Shown: positions 9,529-18,551, counted from the stretch's first letter. The stretch is DNA of 64,000 nt from Hungateiclostridiaceae bacterium UBA1305 (GCA_002307275.1 DBTX01000068.1:3723-67722), one strand, 5' to 3'. Translations and numbers: made by a program. Notes: generated by a model not told the origin, from the sequence alone.

Positions 9529-11460
9529 TTAATTGTTCTCCAGATATTCAAACAGCTTTTCTGCAGCGGTTCTGCTAATACCTTCCACAGCCTGCAGATC
9601 ATCAATCCCTGCCTGCCTCATTCTGCTGACAGAGCCAAAATGCTTGAGCAGTGCCTTTTTACGTTTGGGTCCGATACCTTCTACTTCATCCAGCACGGAC
9701 TTTGTATACCTCTTTGTCCTCAGCTTTTTATTATAGTCAAGAGCAAACCTGTGTGCTTCATCCTGTATCGATGTAACAAACCTTAATACCGTTAGGTTTT
9801 TGGATAAATCAATTTCTCTGTCCGGCAGGACAAGCCCTCTAGTGCGATGCCTGTCATCCTTGACCATGCCGCAGATCGGAATGGAAACACCCAGTTCAGT
9901 CAGCACCTCACTTACAGCGTTGACATGGCCAAGACCGCCATCCAGCATGATCAGGTCCGGCATTTTGGAAAACCCGGCCTTTCCGGCTACCTGTTTCTCT
10001 ACTTCCTGCTTCTCTGCTTCCTGTTTCCTGTCTTCCTGTTTCTCTGCTACCTGCATCTCTGCTTTCTGTTTCTCTATTTCCTGCTTCTCGGCTTCTGCGT
10101 GCTTTAATCTTCTGTACAGAGTCTCCTGCATGCTTGCATAATCGTTCTGCACCTCGGTTGAACGGATTTTGAAACGCCTGTATTCCTTCTTTGCAGGCAT
10201 TCCCTGTTCAAACACCACCATTGATGCGACGATCTCGGAGGAACCTGTATTGGATACATCGTAAGCTTCCAGCCTTTGAGGCAGCTGCGTAAGTCCAAGT
10301 GCTTCCGACATTCCACGCAGTCCTTCCTGCACTGGTCCTCCTCCTGCAAGCCTCTCATTGAATCTGGCAAGCTCCAGCTTCGCATTCTGTGAGACCATTT
10401 CCACCATGTGAAGCTTTTCTCCTCTTTGGGGCACCTTCACATGCACTCTGCCGCCTCTTTTAGAACTGAGCCAGTCCTCAACGACATCAATATCTTCGAA
10501 TTGCGTTTCAACGACTATTTCAGGCGGTACCATCGCCGCTGTGCTGTAAAACTGTTTAAGGAACGAGGACGCCAGTTCCGGAAGCTCTCCTTCACCCGTA
10601 CCTTCTACAATAAAGTATTCCCTTCCGAGCAGCTTGCCGCCTCTTATGAAAAACACCTGAACGCAAGTGTCGGTTTTGCTCGCGGCAAAGCCTATGATGT
10701 CCTGATCGGAACCGGCAACGGAAAGCACCTTTTGTTCCTCTGTGATATGCCTCAGACTGGAAAGTTTGTCCCGCAGCGACGCCGCCTTTTCAAAATCAAG
10801 CGTTTCCGACGCAATCGCCATATTTTTCTCCAACTTTTGAATGGTCGCCTCCTGCCTGCCATCCAGGAAAGAACAGATATCGCGCATCAATATACCGTAT
10901 TCCGCCTTGTCCACATTTCCCGTACAAGGTCCGAGACACTGATTGATGTGAAAGTTAAGACATGGCCTGCCTTTTCCTATATCGCGCGGCAACTCACGCT
11001 TGCAGGATTTTATGGGGAATACCTTTTTGATGAGATTCATCGTTTCCCTGACGGAGAATACATTGGAATAAGGCCCAAAATATCTGGCTCCATCCTTATC
11101 AACCCGTCTGGTCATGAACATCCGGGGATAATCCTCATACATTGTTATTTTAATATAGGGGTAGTTTTTATCATCCTTGAGCAGGATATTGAATCTGGGT
11201 TTATGCTTTTTAATCAGATTGCATTCGAGAATGAGTGCTTCCAGTTCAGTATCTGTGACGATGTACTCAAACTCGCTGATTTTCGCCACCATGGCTGTTA
11301 CCTTTGGCGAATGGTTCGCAGATGTCTGGAAATATTGCCTGACCCTGTTTTTGAGCACCACGGCCTTCCCAACATAAATAATGGCGCCACTTTCGTCCTT
11401 CATAATATAAACGCCCGGTTTATCGGGCAGTTTTTTAAGTTCTTCCTGTATGTCGAACAT
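9529..11460 (-). CDS. uvrC: Excinuclease ABC subunit C
   Basis: Makes both incisions in nucleotide excision repair together with UvrA/UvrB. The 643 residues include the GIY-YIG nuclease (PGVYIMKDESGAIIYVGKA, about 14-32), a cysteine cluster, the UVR motif that binds UvrB (about 200-235), the RNase H-like endonuclease region with YDVSNTGSSE and LIMLDGGLGHVNA, and C-terminal helix-hairpin-helix repeats (GIGPKRKKALL, VEGISRTAAEKL). Oddly, residues 455-496 (bases 9973-10098) are a low-complexity Glu/Lys/Gln stretch of repeated AEKQE-like words just before the endonuclease core. It follows the HPr-like gene by three bases. Confidence 0.97.
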   Translation of the reverse strand: MFDIQEELKKLPDKPGVYIMKDESGAIIYVGKAVVLKNRVRQYFQTSANHSPKVTAMVAKISEFEYIVTDTELEALILECNLIKKHKPRFNILLKDDKNYPYIKITMYEDYPRMFMTRRVDKDGARYFGPYSNVFSVRETMNLIKKVFPIKSCKRELPRDIGKGRPCLNFHINQCLGPCTGNVDKAEYGILMRDICSFLDGRQEATIQKLEKNMAIASETLDFEKAASLRDKLSSLRHITEEQKVLSVAGSDQDIIGFAASKTDTCVQVFFIRGGKLLGREYFIVEGTGEGELPELASSFLKQFYSTAAMVPPEIVVETQFEDIDVVEDWLSSKRGGRVHVKVPQRGEKLHMVEMVSQNAKLELARFNERLAGGGPVQEGLRGMSEALGLTQLPQRLEAYDVSNTGSSEIVASMVVFEQGMPAKKEYRRFKIRSTEVQNDYASMQETLYRRLKHAEAEKQEIEKQKAEMQVAEKQEDRKQEAEKQEVEKQVAGKAGFSKMPDLIMLDGGLGHVNAVSEVLTELGVSIPICGMVKDDRHRTRGLVLPDREIDLSKNLTVLRFVTSIQDEAHRFALDYNKKLRTKRYTKSVLDEVEGIGPKRKKALLKHFGSVSRMRQAGIDDLQAVEGISRTAAEKLFEYLENN

Positions 11461-11463
11461 TTT

Positions 11464-11733
11464 TTAAGCTATCTCACCTATACCGGAAAGCAAATATTTT
11501 TCCAGGTCAGCCGCTGCATCCGCTTCGTCTTCGCCTTCCACAGTGATAGCCAGCTTTGTACCCTGCCCGATTCCCAAGGATAATACACCCAGAAGGCTTT
11601 TGGCATTGGCTCTTCTCTCATCCCTGACAATCCATATACTGGATTTATAATTGGAAGCCTTTTGAATGAATACCGCTGCGGATTTTGACTGAAGTCCCGC
11701 AGAATTTTTAATAACAACTTCCCTTACTATCAT
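11464..11733 (-). CDS. HPr-family protein, Crh-like (Gln in place of His15)
   Basis: 89-residue protein of the PTS HPr fold. The phosphotransfer histidine is replaced by Gln in AGLQSKSAA, as in Bacillus Crh, while the regulatory serine is kept in AKSLLGVLSLG. It should therefore not carry sugar-phosphate groups but could be phosphorylated by HPr kinase and act with CcpA in carbon regulation. The ATG at 11733 is seven bases behind GGAGG; a TTG two codons earlier is less well placed. It is followed by uvrC after a three-base gap. Confidence 0.85.
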   Translation of the reverse strand: MIVREVVIKNSAGLQSKSAAVFIQKASNYKSSIWIVRDERRANAKSLLGVLSLGIGQGTKLAITVEGEDEADAAADLEKYLLSGIGEIA

Positions 11734-11842
11734 TTCCAACCTCCACGAAATTTTCGCTCCACATTCTCAGTTGTATTATATCAGATAGAAATAAAAATGG
11801 CTAGAATCATCTTACTATTGCCTGACAGCCGGAGCACTGTTT

Positions 11843-12889
11843 TCATTTATGCTTTTCATATATTTTCACCTGAAGAAATCTTTTGCCGACAGTCACCCGC
11901 AGCATAATGGGATATTTCCTGGTGTTGACAAACTTGAAATCCGCCCCTCCGTATGTCACCGTTGCATCTTTGCCATCGGGAACATAGAAGACATCATCCG
12001 AATGTTCATGTCTCTCCGTGACTTTTAACCCGCACTTCATTACTGCATTGTATAATGTGGTTGAGACCTGGCATACTCCTCCGCCAGGAGCTTTTTTATG
12101 TTTTGGGCCTTTTGGGGTCCTTACAATCACAGTTGCGTTTTCATAACCAAACTTTTTAGACTTGCTGCCCGTTGAAGCATTAAAGGAAAATTCCTGCCCG
12201 GGCAGTATTATCATTTTATCTAGTTTAGCTGAAGCAAGACGAATATTCTTAATCCGTGATCTGCTTCTATCCAGAAATGGCGTACTAAACTTCGCAATAA
12301 GCTTAATTTTTCCTTTTAACTGCTTTGAAGCGATATGAGGTTGAACCCGGGAATACGAATATTGGATTACCTGGCCTTTCTTTGCAGAAAGAGCTGCTTT
12401 GACGATTTTATCCGCATTAAGCCTTTTTCCATATTTCCCTTTCTTCATATCCCAGGTCTTTTCATCATAGCTGGCATTTACAGCTGTAATATCCGTCTTT
12501 AGTGAAATCCCCTGCAGCATTGAAAGAAGCTCGGTTTCAGTCATACCCCCGATTTTTTCTTTTCCCAGACGGACGTTTTTAGCAACACTCCTGACCGGCT
12601 CAATTTCCTGGACATTATTCAAAGGTGCGTTGCGGGTGCTTTCCGAAGCCAATTCCGATGAAGCTGCATCCTGCGGGGCTGTTTTCGGCGAAGTCGTGAT
12701 CGTTGAAGCTGAATCCTGCAAAGTTGAATTCTGTAAAGGTACATCAGTCTTCGGCAAGTCTGTTCCTGACATAGTCACATCAGCCATTTTTTTCACATAA
12801 TCCTGACCGCCATTGCCGGATGAGGTTCCACAGCCAGAAAACATTACAGCTATAAAAAACATTGCCATTGCATTAAAAAATAGCTTCAC
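11843..12889 (-). CDS. VanW-family lipoprotein
   Basis: 348-residue exported protein. The GTG start at 12889 follows GGGGGTGAT and gives a short signal peptide ending in a lipobox (MFSGC), so it is probably anchored by a lipid on the outer membrane face. A Ser/Thr-rich linker follows, then a peptidoglycan-binding-4-like region, then the VanW domain in the last about 130 residues with PGQEFSFNAS and the GGGVCQVSTTLYNAV block. VanW proteins are common in Clostridia with poorly known roles in the cell wall. An upstream ATG would disrupt the signal peptide and is rejected. Confidence 0.85.
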   Translation of the reverse strand: MKLFFNAMAMFFIAVMFSGCGTSSGNGGQDYVKKMADVTMSGTDLPKTDVPLQNSTLQDSASTITTSPKTAPQDAASSELASESTRNAPLNNVQEIEPVRSVAKNVRLGKEKIGGMTETELLSMLQGISLKTDITAVNASYDEKTWDMKKGKYGKRLNADKIVKAALSAKKGQVIQYSYSRVQPHIASKQLKGKIKLIAKFSTPFLDRSRSRIKNIRLASAKLDKMIILPGQEFSFNASTGSKSKKFGYENATVIVRTPKGPKHKKAPGGGVCQVSTTLYNAVMKCGLKVTERHEHSDDVFYVPDGKDATVTYGGADFKFVNTRKYPIMLRVTVGKRFLQVKIYEKHK

Positions 12890-12998
12890 GTAATCACCCC
12901 CGCATAATTTAACCATGCTACATTATTATGAGTGAATTTCGTATAGCTATTCGTTGTTAAATTTTCATTTATATGAATTTTTTTTATAACACTCCAGA

Positions 12999-13889
12999 TT
13001 ACTTTTTCAAATACCGTTCTTCCATTTGTATGCCCAGGCCCAGTGAATAAATAAACAGGTCCACTATAACAACCAACGCCAGTCCAAGCAGTAGTTCGTC
13101 CTGCGGTACCATAAACAGCAGAAGCAGTTTCAGCAGGGTAATCGAGACGAGTCCGGTTACGAACTCCGTATAAATACTGTTCTTCTGGCTGAATGTTCTA
13201 AGGATCAGTCTGCCGAAGTAGATGCTGGCTGTGACGGACGATAGTACAAGAATGACAATATACAGCAACGGCGCAATCAGCGTCACAAGCAGCAGCAGCA
13301 GCAGTATGCTCGCGCTAAGGAGTGAAAGAACTCCGAGAAGAAGCTTTCTACCGATATCCTTTTCAATATGCTGCGATATTTTGTTGTATTTTTCTTTTGA
13401 AATTACGAGGATCAACAAACCGACGATCAGGACCGCAAGTGTGAACAGAATCATGATCGCGAGCCTTAGATATACAAAAGCGCTTATATCCAGGTTCATC
13501 GACTCGCCAAGTATCCTGACTTCCTGACCCTTGACCTTTGCTCCTTCATCTTTGGTGAGCGAACCAATCGTTATGACGTCGCCTCCAACTAATGCGTTTT
13601 GTGTCAGTATTGTATTGCCGAACACTGTCACAACCTGCCCCGATACTTCCTCATTGACCGTTATATCCCCAAAGACTGCGACCACCTGGCCATTTATTTT
13701 GCTGTTCACCGAAACATTGCCAAGCACAGAAATGACATTGCCCATGACTGGTTTCGTTATTGATATATCATCTATAAGGCTGACTCTGTCACCATTTTCA
13801 GAAGAAATTACCACACCTTCAGCAAAGATGGGTATCGTTATCAGCATGAATACTGCAAACAGCAGAAGCAGCGAAAAGAGTTTTTTCAT
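12999..13889 (-). CDS. Membrane protein with bactofilin-like repeats, in sigma/anti-sigma operon
   Basis: 296 residues. It has a signal peptide or helix at 1-23, then about 100 residues of short beta-rich repeats in which VFGDITV / VFGNTIL / VLGNVSV words recur, like polymer-forming bactofilin or DUF4097-type surfaces. The C-terminal half has at least four membrane helices. Its start overlaps the anti-sigma gene stop by four bases, so all three proteins are made together. In such operons the third protein often senses or responds to envelope stress; here that is inference. No enzymatic motif is visible. Confidence 0.7.
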   Translation of the reverse strand: MKKLFSLLLLFAVFMLITIPIFAEGVVISSENGDRVSLIDDISITKPVMGNVISVLGNVSVNSKINGQVVAVFGDITVNEEVSGQVVTVFGNTILTQNALVGGDVITIGSLTKDEGAKVKGQEVRILGESMNLDISAFVYLRLAIMILFTLAVLIVGLLILVISKEKYNKISQHIEKDIGRKLLLGVLSLLSASILLLLLLVTLIAPLLYIVILVLSSVTASIYFGRLILRTFSQKNSIYTEFVTGLVSITLLKLLLLFMVPQDELLLGLALVVIVDLFIYSLGLGIQMEERYLKK

Positions 13890-14464
13890 CTTACTTCCTC
13901 CCTGCTTTGTGTGCCTACATAGTTGAGCAGCTTCTGTATTGCAAACAGCATGACGACCAGTGCAAGAAATACATAATAATATGACTTGAAAATCGAGAAC
14001 GCCACGTCCAATACTACAAAAAGCGCTCCGCCGATCAGTCTGAAAATATCGCTTACTACACCGAATACTGCGGATGTCGCACTGGAGAATGAGCTGAAGT
14101 AATCGCTTATTTTCTCAAAAGCATTAAATACACTTACCTGCTTCAGATCCGCTGCAAAAACCAGCAGAAGTATGATGGATATCACTGTAGCGGCGTTGTA
14201 CAGGAGTACGATACGCTTCGAGTATGTTTCGCTGCGTTGTTTCTCAATAACACCGACCTTCTCCATCACCATTGCTTCAAAATTGGCCGGAGGTTCTACT
14301 TCTGTCTGTGTTTCAATTGCCTTGAAAATCTCTTCCATGCAGTTGAACTCATCATTACAACTGCTGCAGCTTTTTAAATGCTGCTTAAACTGAACATCTT
14401 CAATATCGTTACGTTCGCCGTCGAAATACTTCATGATATATTCTTTTGATAATTCACAGTTCAT
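13886..14464 (-). CDS. Zinc-finger anti-sigma factor, membrane-bound
   Basis: 192 residues. The N-terminal zinc-binding anti-sigma motif (Cys3, His29, Cys33, Cys36; the H-x3-C-x2-C pattern) would hold the partner ECF sigma factor. Membrane helices lie near residues 85-106 and 150-180, so the signal probably comes from the envelope. The gene overlaps the sigma gene stop by four bases and the next gene's start by four, the classical coupling of an ECF sigma factor with its anti-sigma. Confidence 0.85.
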   Translation of the reverse strand: MNCELSKEYIMKYFDGERNDIEDVQFKQHLKSCSSCNDEFNCMEEIFKAIETQTEVEPPANFEAMVMEKVGVIEKQRSETYSKRIVLLYNAATVISIILLLVFAADLKQVSVFNAFEKISDYFSSFSSATSAVFGVVSDIFRLIGGALFVVLDVAFSIFKSYYYVFLALVVMLFAIQKLLNYVGTQSREEVR

Positions 14465-15015
14465 AATACCTCCTCCTTTCTATCCTGCATCAGTGCCTCC
14501 CTGAGCATCAATCTGGCCCGGTAAAGGCGGTTTTTTATAATTGTCATCGGTTCACCGAGTATCTTCGTCATCTCTTCATAGGATACGCCGTTCTGGTGAA
14601 AGAGGATGACCGGCGTTCGGTACTTTTCAGGCAAGGACTGTATCGCCTTTCGGATCCTGAGCGTACGTTCCTTTTGAATGTAGCTTGATTCCGGTGTATC
14701 AATGCCATTCGAAAAGTCTTCTATCTCTTCGATCGGCGTGGAATCCACTTTTTTCTTGCGATGCATATCAAGGCAAAGGTTTGTGGCTATTCTGACAGAC
14801 CAGGTTGAAAATTTGTACTCAGGATTGTAACGGTCAAGTGCTTTGTAAATCCTGATGAAAACTTCCTGGGAGATGTCACTGACCTCATCTTTGTCATTCA
14901 TCATATTATATACAACGCTAAATATCAACTTTTTATATCGTGTCACAAGCTCTTCAAAATACTCTTGCTGCCCTGATAAACACTTTTGTATCAGTTCATA
15001 GTCGGTCAGCTCCAA
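14461..15015 (-). CDS. ECF-type sigma-70 family RNA polymerase sigma factor
   Basis: Alternative sigma factor with region 2 (DISQEVFIRIYKALDRY ... FSTWSVRIATNLCLD) and region 4 (LPEKYRTPVILFHQNGVSYEEM ... IKNRLYRAR), with no region 1 or 3, as in the ECF group. I place the start at the TTG at 15015 (184 residues), six bases after AAGGTGGTGAG. An in-frame ATG at 15066 lies inside the predicted promoter's -35 box and so would not be transcribed. It is followed by its anti-sigma and a membrane protein. Confidence 0.88.
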   Translation of the reverse strand: MELTDYELIQKCLSGQQEYFEELVTRYKKLIFSVVYNMMNDKDEVSDISQEVFIRIYKALDRYNPEYKFSTWSVRIATNLCLDMHRKKKVDSTPIEEIEDFSNGIDTPESSYIQKERTLRIRKAIQSLPEKYRTPVILFHQNGVSYEEMTKILGEPMTIIKNRLYRARLMLREALMQDRKEEVL

Positions 15016-15042
15016 TCGAGTCTCACCACCTTGCCTATAATG

Positions 15043-15071
15043 ATTATACGATAAAGCGGCTTTCATGTCTT
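15043..15071 (-). promoter_or_regulatory. Promoter of the ECF sigma operon
   Basis: AAGACA and TATAAT are 17 bases apart on the minus strand, 28 bases before the chosen TTG start. This looks like a sigma-A promoter rather than an ECF autoregulatory one. Confidence 0.5.
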
Positions 15072-15158
15072 ACGTTATTATAAAATTTTGCAGAGTTTTT
15101 TATATTCATGCCATAAATATCAAATAATGATAAATTGAAAGCCGTGTGATAAACCATG

Positions 15159-15167
15159 TGATATAAT
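15159..15167 (+). promoter_or_regulatory. Extended -10 promoter for the DUF192 gene
   Basis: TGATATAAT matches the TGnTATAAT extended -10 element, about 70 bases before the plus-strand ATG at 15236. No clear -35 is seen. Confidence 0.45.
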
Positions 15168-15235
15168 GTAAAGAAACGTTGAAGCTTTCCAAATACGGGA
15201 CACTTCGAAGCTGAAGATGAAGGGAGGCTCTTTTT

Positions 15236-15592
15236 ATGATAATCAGGAATATTACACGCAATACAGTGTTAACAAATCAATGCGATCACGCACGAAGCTT
15301 CTTTGCCAGGCTCAAAGGCCTGCAGTTGAAAAAAGACCTTCCTGCAGGGAGCGGAATGCTTATCACACCCTGTAATTCAATCCATATGTTTTTTATGAGA
15401 TTTCCTATAGATGCGATATTTTTGGATAAGGATCAGAATGTTCTGTATATCGAGGAAGATATCAAACCCTGGAGGATCTCGAAAGTCATAAAGAACTCCC
15501 GCAGCGTTCTGGAATTACCCGCCGGCACTGCGAAAGCCACAGGTACAATACTGTGTGACAGGCTGGAAATCAATCAAGCCGCTTCCACATGA
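15236..15592 (+). CDS. DUF192 family protein
   Basis: 118-residue protein of the DUF192 family, whose function is unknown. Family signatures seen are the RLKGLQ region, the conserved ITPCNSIHMFFMRFPIDAIF block and the LELPAGTA segment near the C terminus. There is no signal peptide, unlike many homologues. GGGAGG stands before the ATG at 15236. It is one of two plus-strand genes in the window, divergent from the sigma operon, and its 3' end overlaps the convergent rimI gene by 23 bases. Confidence 0.85.
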   Translation: MIIRNITRNTVLTNQCDHARSFFARLKGLQLKKDLPAGSGMLITPCNSIHMFFMRFPIDAIFLDKDQNVLYIEEDIKPWRISKVIKNSRSVLELPAGTAKATGTILCDRLEINQAAST

Positions 15593-16103
15593 TTATCGCA
15601 TCTTCATTGTTATCCGCGTAATATGCCTTTCGCATGCCGCCATCCGCAAAGCCGAACTTTTTGTACAATGCCTGGGCAGAATAGTTACTGCGTCTTACCT
15701 CAAGCGTCAGCGCTATGATGCCAAGCTTTTCAGCACTTGAAAGCAATGCTTCCAACAGCGCGCTTCCGACGCCGTAATTCCTGAATTCCGGATGTACGGC
15801 TATATTGGTGATATGTCCCTCGTCCAGTATCTGCCACATACCTGCATAGCCTACTGCTTTACCGCCGATTCTACCAACTGTTTCACATCCTGCATTGCAA
15901 TCATAAGCAACCCCGCATTCGGCTGCATGACTGTCGGAAATCTGACTGCCTGTCAGCGCACAGAAATAAATCGCAATCTTGTTTTCAAGAAGCTCTTCTA
16001 CAATCGACTGCCTCGACCATGGTATTTTAAAACTTAGATTTTCAACGACTACGATATCATTAATATGTTCACGGCTGGCCGCAACAATTTCGATATCCTT
16101 CAT
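15570..16103 (-). CDS. rimI: Ribosomal protein alanine N-acetyltransferase RimI
   Basis: GNAT acetyltransferase, expected to acetylate the N terminus of ribosomal protein S18. The acetyl-CoA loop is EFRNYGVGSALLEALL and the conserved ITNIAVHPE strand precedes it. At 177 residues it is about 25 longer than usual: a Cys/Ala/Gly-rich insert lies at about residues 55-78, between two strands of the sheet. Its start overlaps the tsaB stop by four bases, the usual tsaE-tsaB-rimI arrangement. Confidence 0.92.
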   Translation of the reverse strand: MKDIEIVAASREHINDIVVVENLSFKIPWSRQSIVEELLENKIAIYFCALTGSQISDSHAAECGVAYDCNAGCETVGRIGGKAVGYAGMWQILDEGHITNIAVHPEFRNYGVGSALLEALLSSAEKLGIIALTLEVRRSNYSAQALYKKFGFADGGMRKAYYADNNEDAIIMWKRLD

Positions 16104-16831
16104 ATCTCCTCTGCCCCCGTCTGAGTCCCATTTCGTTTTTCCCCGAATTCCCTCTCTGCCTGAGACTGTCTGAGATAAAAAGGCTTCAGGTCGTAGCTGC
16201 TGACAGTCTCACCCCTCTGCATCTGAAGCAAGGCAAGATGAGCAGCTGATGCAGCCATATGCTGTGTCAGAAAGTCCGGTGCGAAAATACAGCGGTCTCC
16301 GAGTTCTATCTTAAGAAAGTCCCTGTGTTGTGCCACCGCATCACCGGTAAAAAGGATTCCGGCGTTTTTATCTTCGATCAGGCTGACGAGTTCGGAAACA
16401 TGCACTCCCATATAGCCTGAAGTGTTTTCCATGATTCCGTTATGATATTTATATAACGCTGTATAGACCTGATTGTTCCTGGCATCAAGTATCGGGCAGA
16501 CCAGTGTGTCCGCGGGTACTGGCAAAGCAGCTGCAAGCGCGTCCAGGGAAGGGATGCCCGCTGTTGGCTTCTGAGCCGCATATGCGATCGATTTGACGGT
16601 GGTAACGCCTATACGCAGTCCCGTAAAGGAACCCGGCCCGGTCACCGCTGCAAGGATATCCATATCGGCGACAGTCATTTTCAGGCTGTTCAATATCTCC
16701 TGCAGCATCGGAACAAGCTTTTGCGAATGAGTCTTTTTATCATTGAGCATATACTCGGCCAAAAGACCTTGTTCATCTACAATCGCTATACCAGCCATGG
16801 TTGTTGACGTATCAACGGCTAGTGCCCTCAT
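16100..16831 (-). CDS. tsaB: t6A biosynthesis protein TsaB
   Basis: Inactive TsaD paralogue that scaffolds the t6A complex. The N terminus ALAVDTSTTMAGIAI and the VTGPGSFTGLRIGVTTVKSIAYA block are diagnostic. The 243-residue length is normal. It overlaps tsaE upstream and rimI downstream by four bases each. The last 15 residues are hydrophilic and variable. Confidence 0.95.
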   Translation of the reverse strand: MRALAVDTSTTMAGIAIVDEQGLLAEYMLNDKKTHSQKLVPMLQEILNSLKMTVADMDILAAVTGPGSFTGLRIGVTTVKSIAYAAQKPTAGIPSLDALAAALPVPADTLVCPILDARNNQVYTALYKYHNGIMENTSGYMGVHVSELVSLIEDKNAGILFTGDAVAQHRDFLKIELGDRCIFAPDFLTQHMAASAAHLALLQMQRGETVSSYDLKPFYLRQSQAEREFGEKRNGTQTGAEEI

Positions 16832-17292
16832 TCGGTAAGCCTCCCTTCATAATCTGCGGACCTGAGTCCATGGAACTTCATTGTAATAAGCCTGCTGTCG
16901 GGCTTGTCTGTATTATCTTTTTCAATGAATACTTCGATCCGGTCAGGCGGCAGGATGTCCCTGATCAATTCGGCCCATTCTATGACAGTGATACCCTCGC
17001 CTGAAATATATTCATCATACCCGGTCTCAAACATTTCACCCGGATCGCCTATCCTGTAGACATCAAAGTGGTACAACGGCAAATCGCCTTCATATTCATT
17101 CACAATCGTAAACGTGGGGCTGGTTATGTAGCCTCCGATTCCAAGCGCTTTGGCAATGCCGCCGGTAAATGCGGTCTTTCCTGTGCCCAGATCACCTGTC
17201 AGACATACCGTGTCGCCTTTTTGAAGGATTACACCAAGCCGCCGCCCGAGCTCTGCAGTTTCCTCTGCAGAGCCTGCCTTGAATCTTATCAT
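16828..17292 (-). CDS. tsaE: t6A biosynthesis ATPase TsaE
   Basis: P-loop ATPase needed for t6A formation with TsaB and TsaD. Walker A is GDLGTGKTAF, followed by ITSPTFTIVNEYEG and YHFDVYRI, all family signatures; VIEWAELI is the late conserved block. 154 residues, normal length. Its start overlaps the amidohydrolase stop by four bases. Confidence 0.96.
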   Translation of the reverse strand: MIRFKAGSAEETAELGRRLGVILQKGDTVCLTGDLGTGKTAFTGGIAKALGIGGYITSPTFTIVNEYEGDLPLYHFDVYRIGDPGEMFETGYDEYISGEGITVIEWAELIRDILPPDRIEVFIEKDNTDKPDSRLITMKFHGLRSADYEGRLTE

Positions 17293-18482
17293 AAACGTTT
17301 AACCACCTGACCGTTGATTATCGTATAAAGTACTTTCGTTTTCAAATCGAGCGGAGGCCCGTCCATAATAATAATATCCGCATCTTTGCCGGTCTCCAGA
17401 CTCCCAACCCTGTCGGAAATTCCAGTTATTTCTGCCGCATTGATCGTTATTGCCTTCAAAGCTTCCTGCTCATCCATTCCCTCTTTTACCGCAACAGCTG
17501 CACAAAGCGGCAGATACTGAACCGGTGTGCATGGGTGATCCGTCATGATCGCTATTTTCAAACCTGCTCTGGACAGTATACCCGGTGATTTGACGCTTTG
17601 ATTCTTTAATTCGATTTTGGACCTGTCCGTCAGGAAAGGTCCAGTTATAACCGATGTGTTTTCCTCTAAAAGAATGTCTGTAATCAGATGGCCCTCCGTG
17701 CAGTGTTCTATTGTCACATGAATGTCAAATTCTTTTGCAATACGGAGCGCTGTCAATATATCGTCAGCCCTGTGCGCATGCGCTTTTAGCGGCATTTCGC
17801 CCTTCAACACCCTCATCAGTGCTTCCAGCTTCATATCATAATCCGGCTTGTCAAAATTTTCACTGTCACGTTCATAATCATCGAGCATCTGCCTGTATTC
17901 CTTTGCCTTCATGAGGCTCTCCCTCAGGATAGCCGCAGTTGCCATTCTGGTCATCGGTGACTGCCTTTTCTCATGATACACGGACTTGGGATTCTCGCCA
18001 AAAGCGATCTTCATTGCAACTGGTTCCTTCAGTATCATATCTTCAACACTGCGGCCATAAGTCTTGAGTGCTGCAAATTGTCCGCCGATGACATTAGCAC
18101 TTCCCGGACCCGTTACAACTGTAGTGATACCGTTTTCCCTCGCCTCGACAAAAGCCCTGTCAGCATGATATATTCCATCGATCGCTCTGAGCTGGGGAGT
18201 TACAGGATCAGTCATTTCATTACTGTCTTCGCCTTCAAATCCGACCCCGTCTTCGCACATGCCAACATGGCAATGAGCATCAATAAAGCCCGGCAGCACA
18301 TAGCAGCCCCTTGCATCAATCACCTCGGAACAACCTGCCGCTTCCAGTTTTTCCACTTCTGCAGCATCACAACCGAGTGCTGTTATTTTTCCCGCTTCTG
18401 CTGCAATGTATCCGTTCTCATATTCGCTGCCCGCCATGGTCAGCAGTCTGGCATTCTTTATTAATAGCATCTGACCCTCCAA
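17289..18482 (-). CDS. Amidohydrolase of the imidazolonepropionase-like/DUF group
   Basis: 397-residue TIM-barrel metal hydrolase. Metal ligands are visible as VLPGFIDAHCHVG (about residue 65), KAHAHRADD, TIEHCTEGH and the late Asp of AIMTDHPCTP; the C-terminal small domain ends DADIIIMDGPPLDLK. The set fits amidohydrolases related to imidazolonepropionase, but histidine-degradation genes are absent nearby, so the substrate is unknown. It is translationally coupled to tsaE by a four-base overlap, a pairing with no obvious pathway link. Confidence 0.85.
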   Translation of the reverse strand: MEGQMLLIKNARLLTMAGSEYENGYIAAEAGKITALGCDAAEVEKLEAAGCSEVIDARGCYVLPGFIDAHCHVGMCEDGVGFEGEDSNEMTDPVTPQLRAIDGIYHADRAFVEARENGITTVVTGPGSANVIGGQFAALKTYGRSVEDMILKEPVAMKIAFGENPKSVYHEKRQSPMTRMATAAILRESLMKAKEYRQMLDDYERDSENFDKPDYDMKLEALMRVLKGEMPLKAHAHRADDILTALRIAKEFDIHVTIEHCTEGHLITDILLEENTSVITGPFLTDRSKIELKNQSVKSPGILSRAGLKIAIMTDHPCTPVQYLPLCAAVAVKEGMDEQEALKAITINAAEITGISDRVGSLETGKDADIIIMDGPPLDLKTKVLYTIINGQVVKRL

Positions 18483-18501
18483 AAACCAAGAAAATACAGA
18501 A

Positions 18502-18522
18502 GGAACGGTGGTATACCGTTCC
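18502..18522 (-). terminator. Hairpin between rpsI and the amidohydrolase gene
   Basis: GGAACGG and CCGTTCC form a 7-bp stem with a 7-base loop 30 bases after the rpsI stop. The downstream minus-strand T content is modest, so termination may be partial. Confidence 0.4.
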
Positions 18523-18551
18523 CTGTTTTGCTGCTATATTCGTTATTATTA

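Noticed and set aside
10408..11583. A 391-codon open frame on the plus strand
   Set aside because: It lies wholly opposite uvrC, whose domains are unmistakable, and its translation has no recognisable motif.
15048..15066. ATG at 15066 as start of the ECF sigma factor
   Set aside because: It lies in the -35 box of the predicted promoter and lacks a ribosome site; the TTG at 15015 has a good one.
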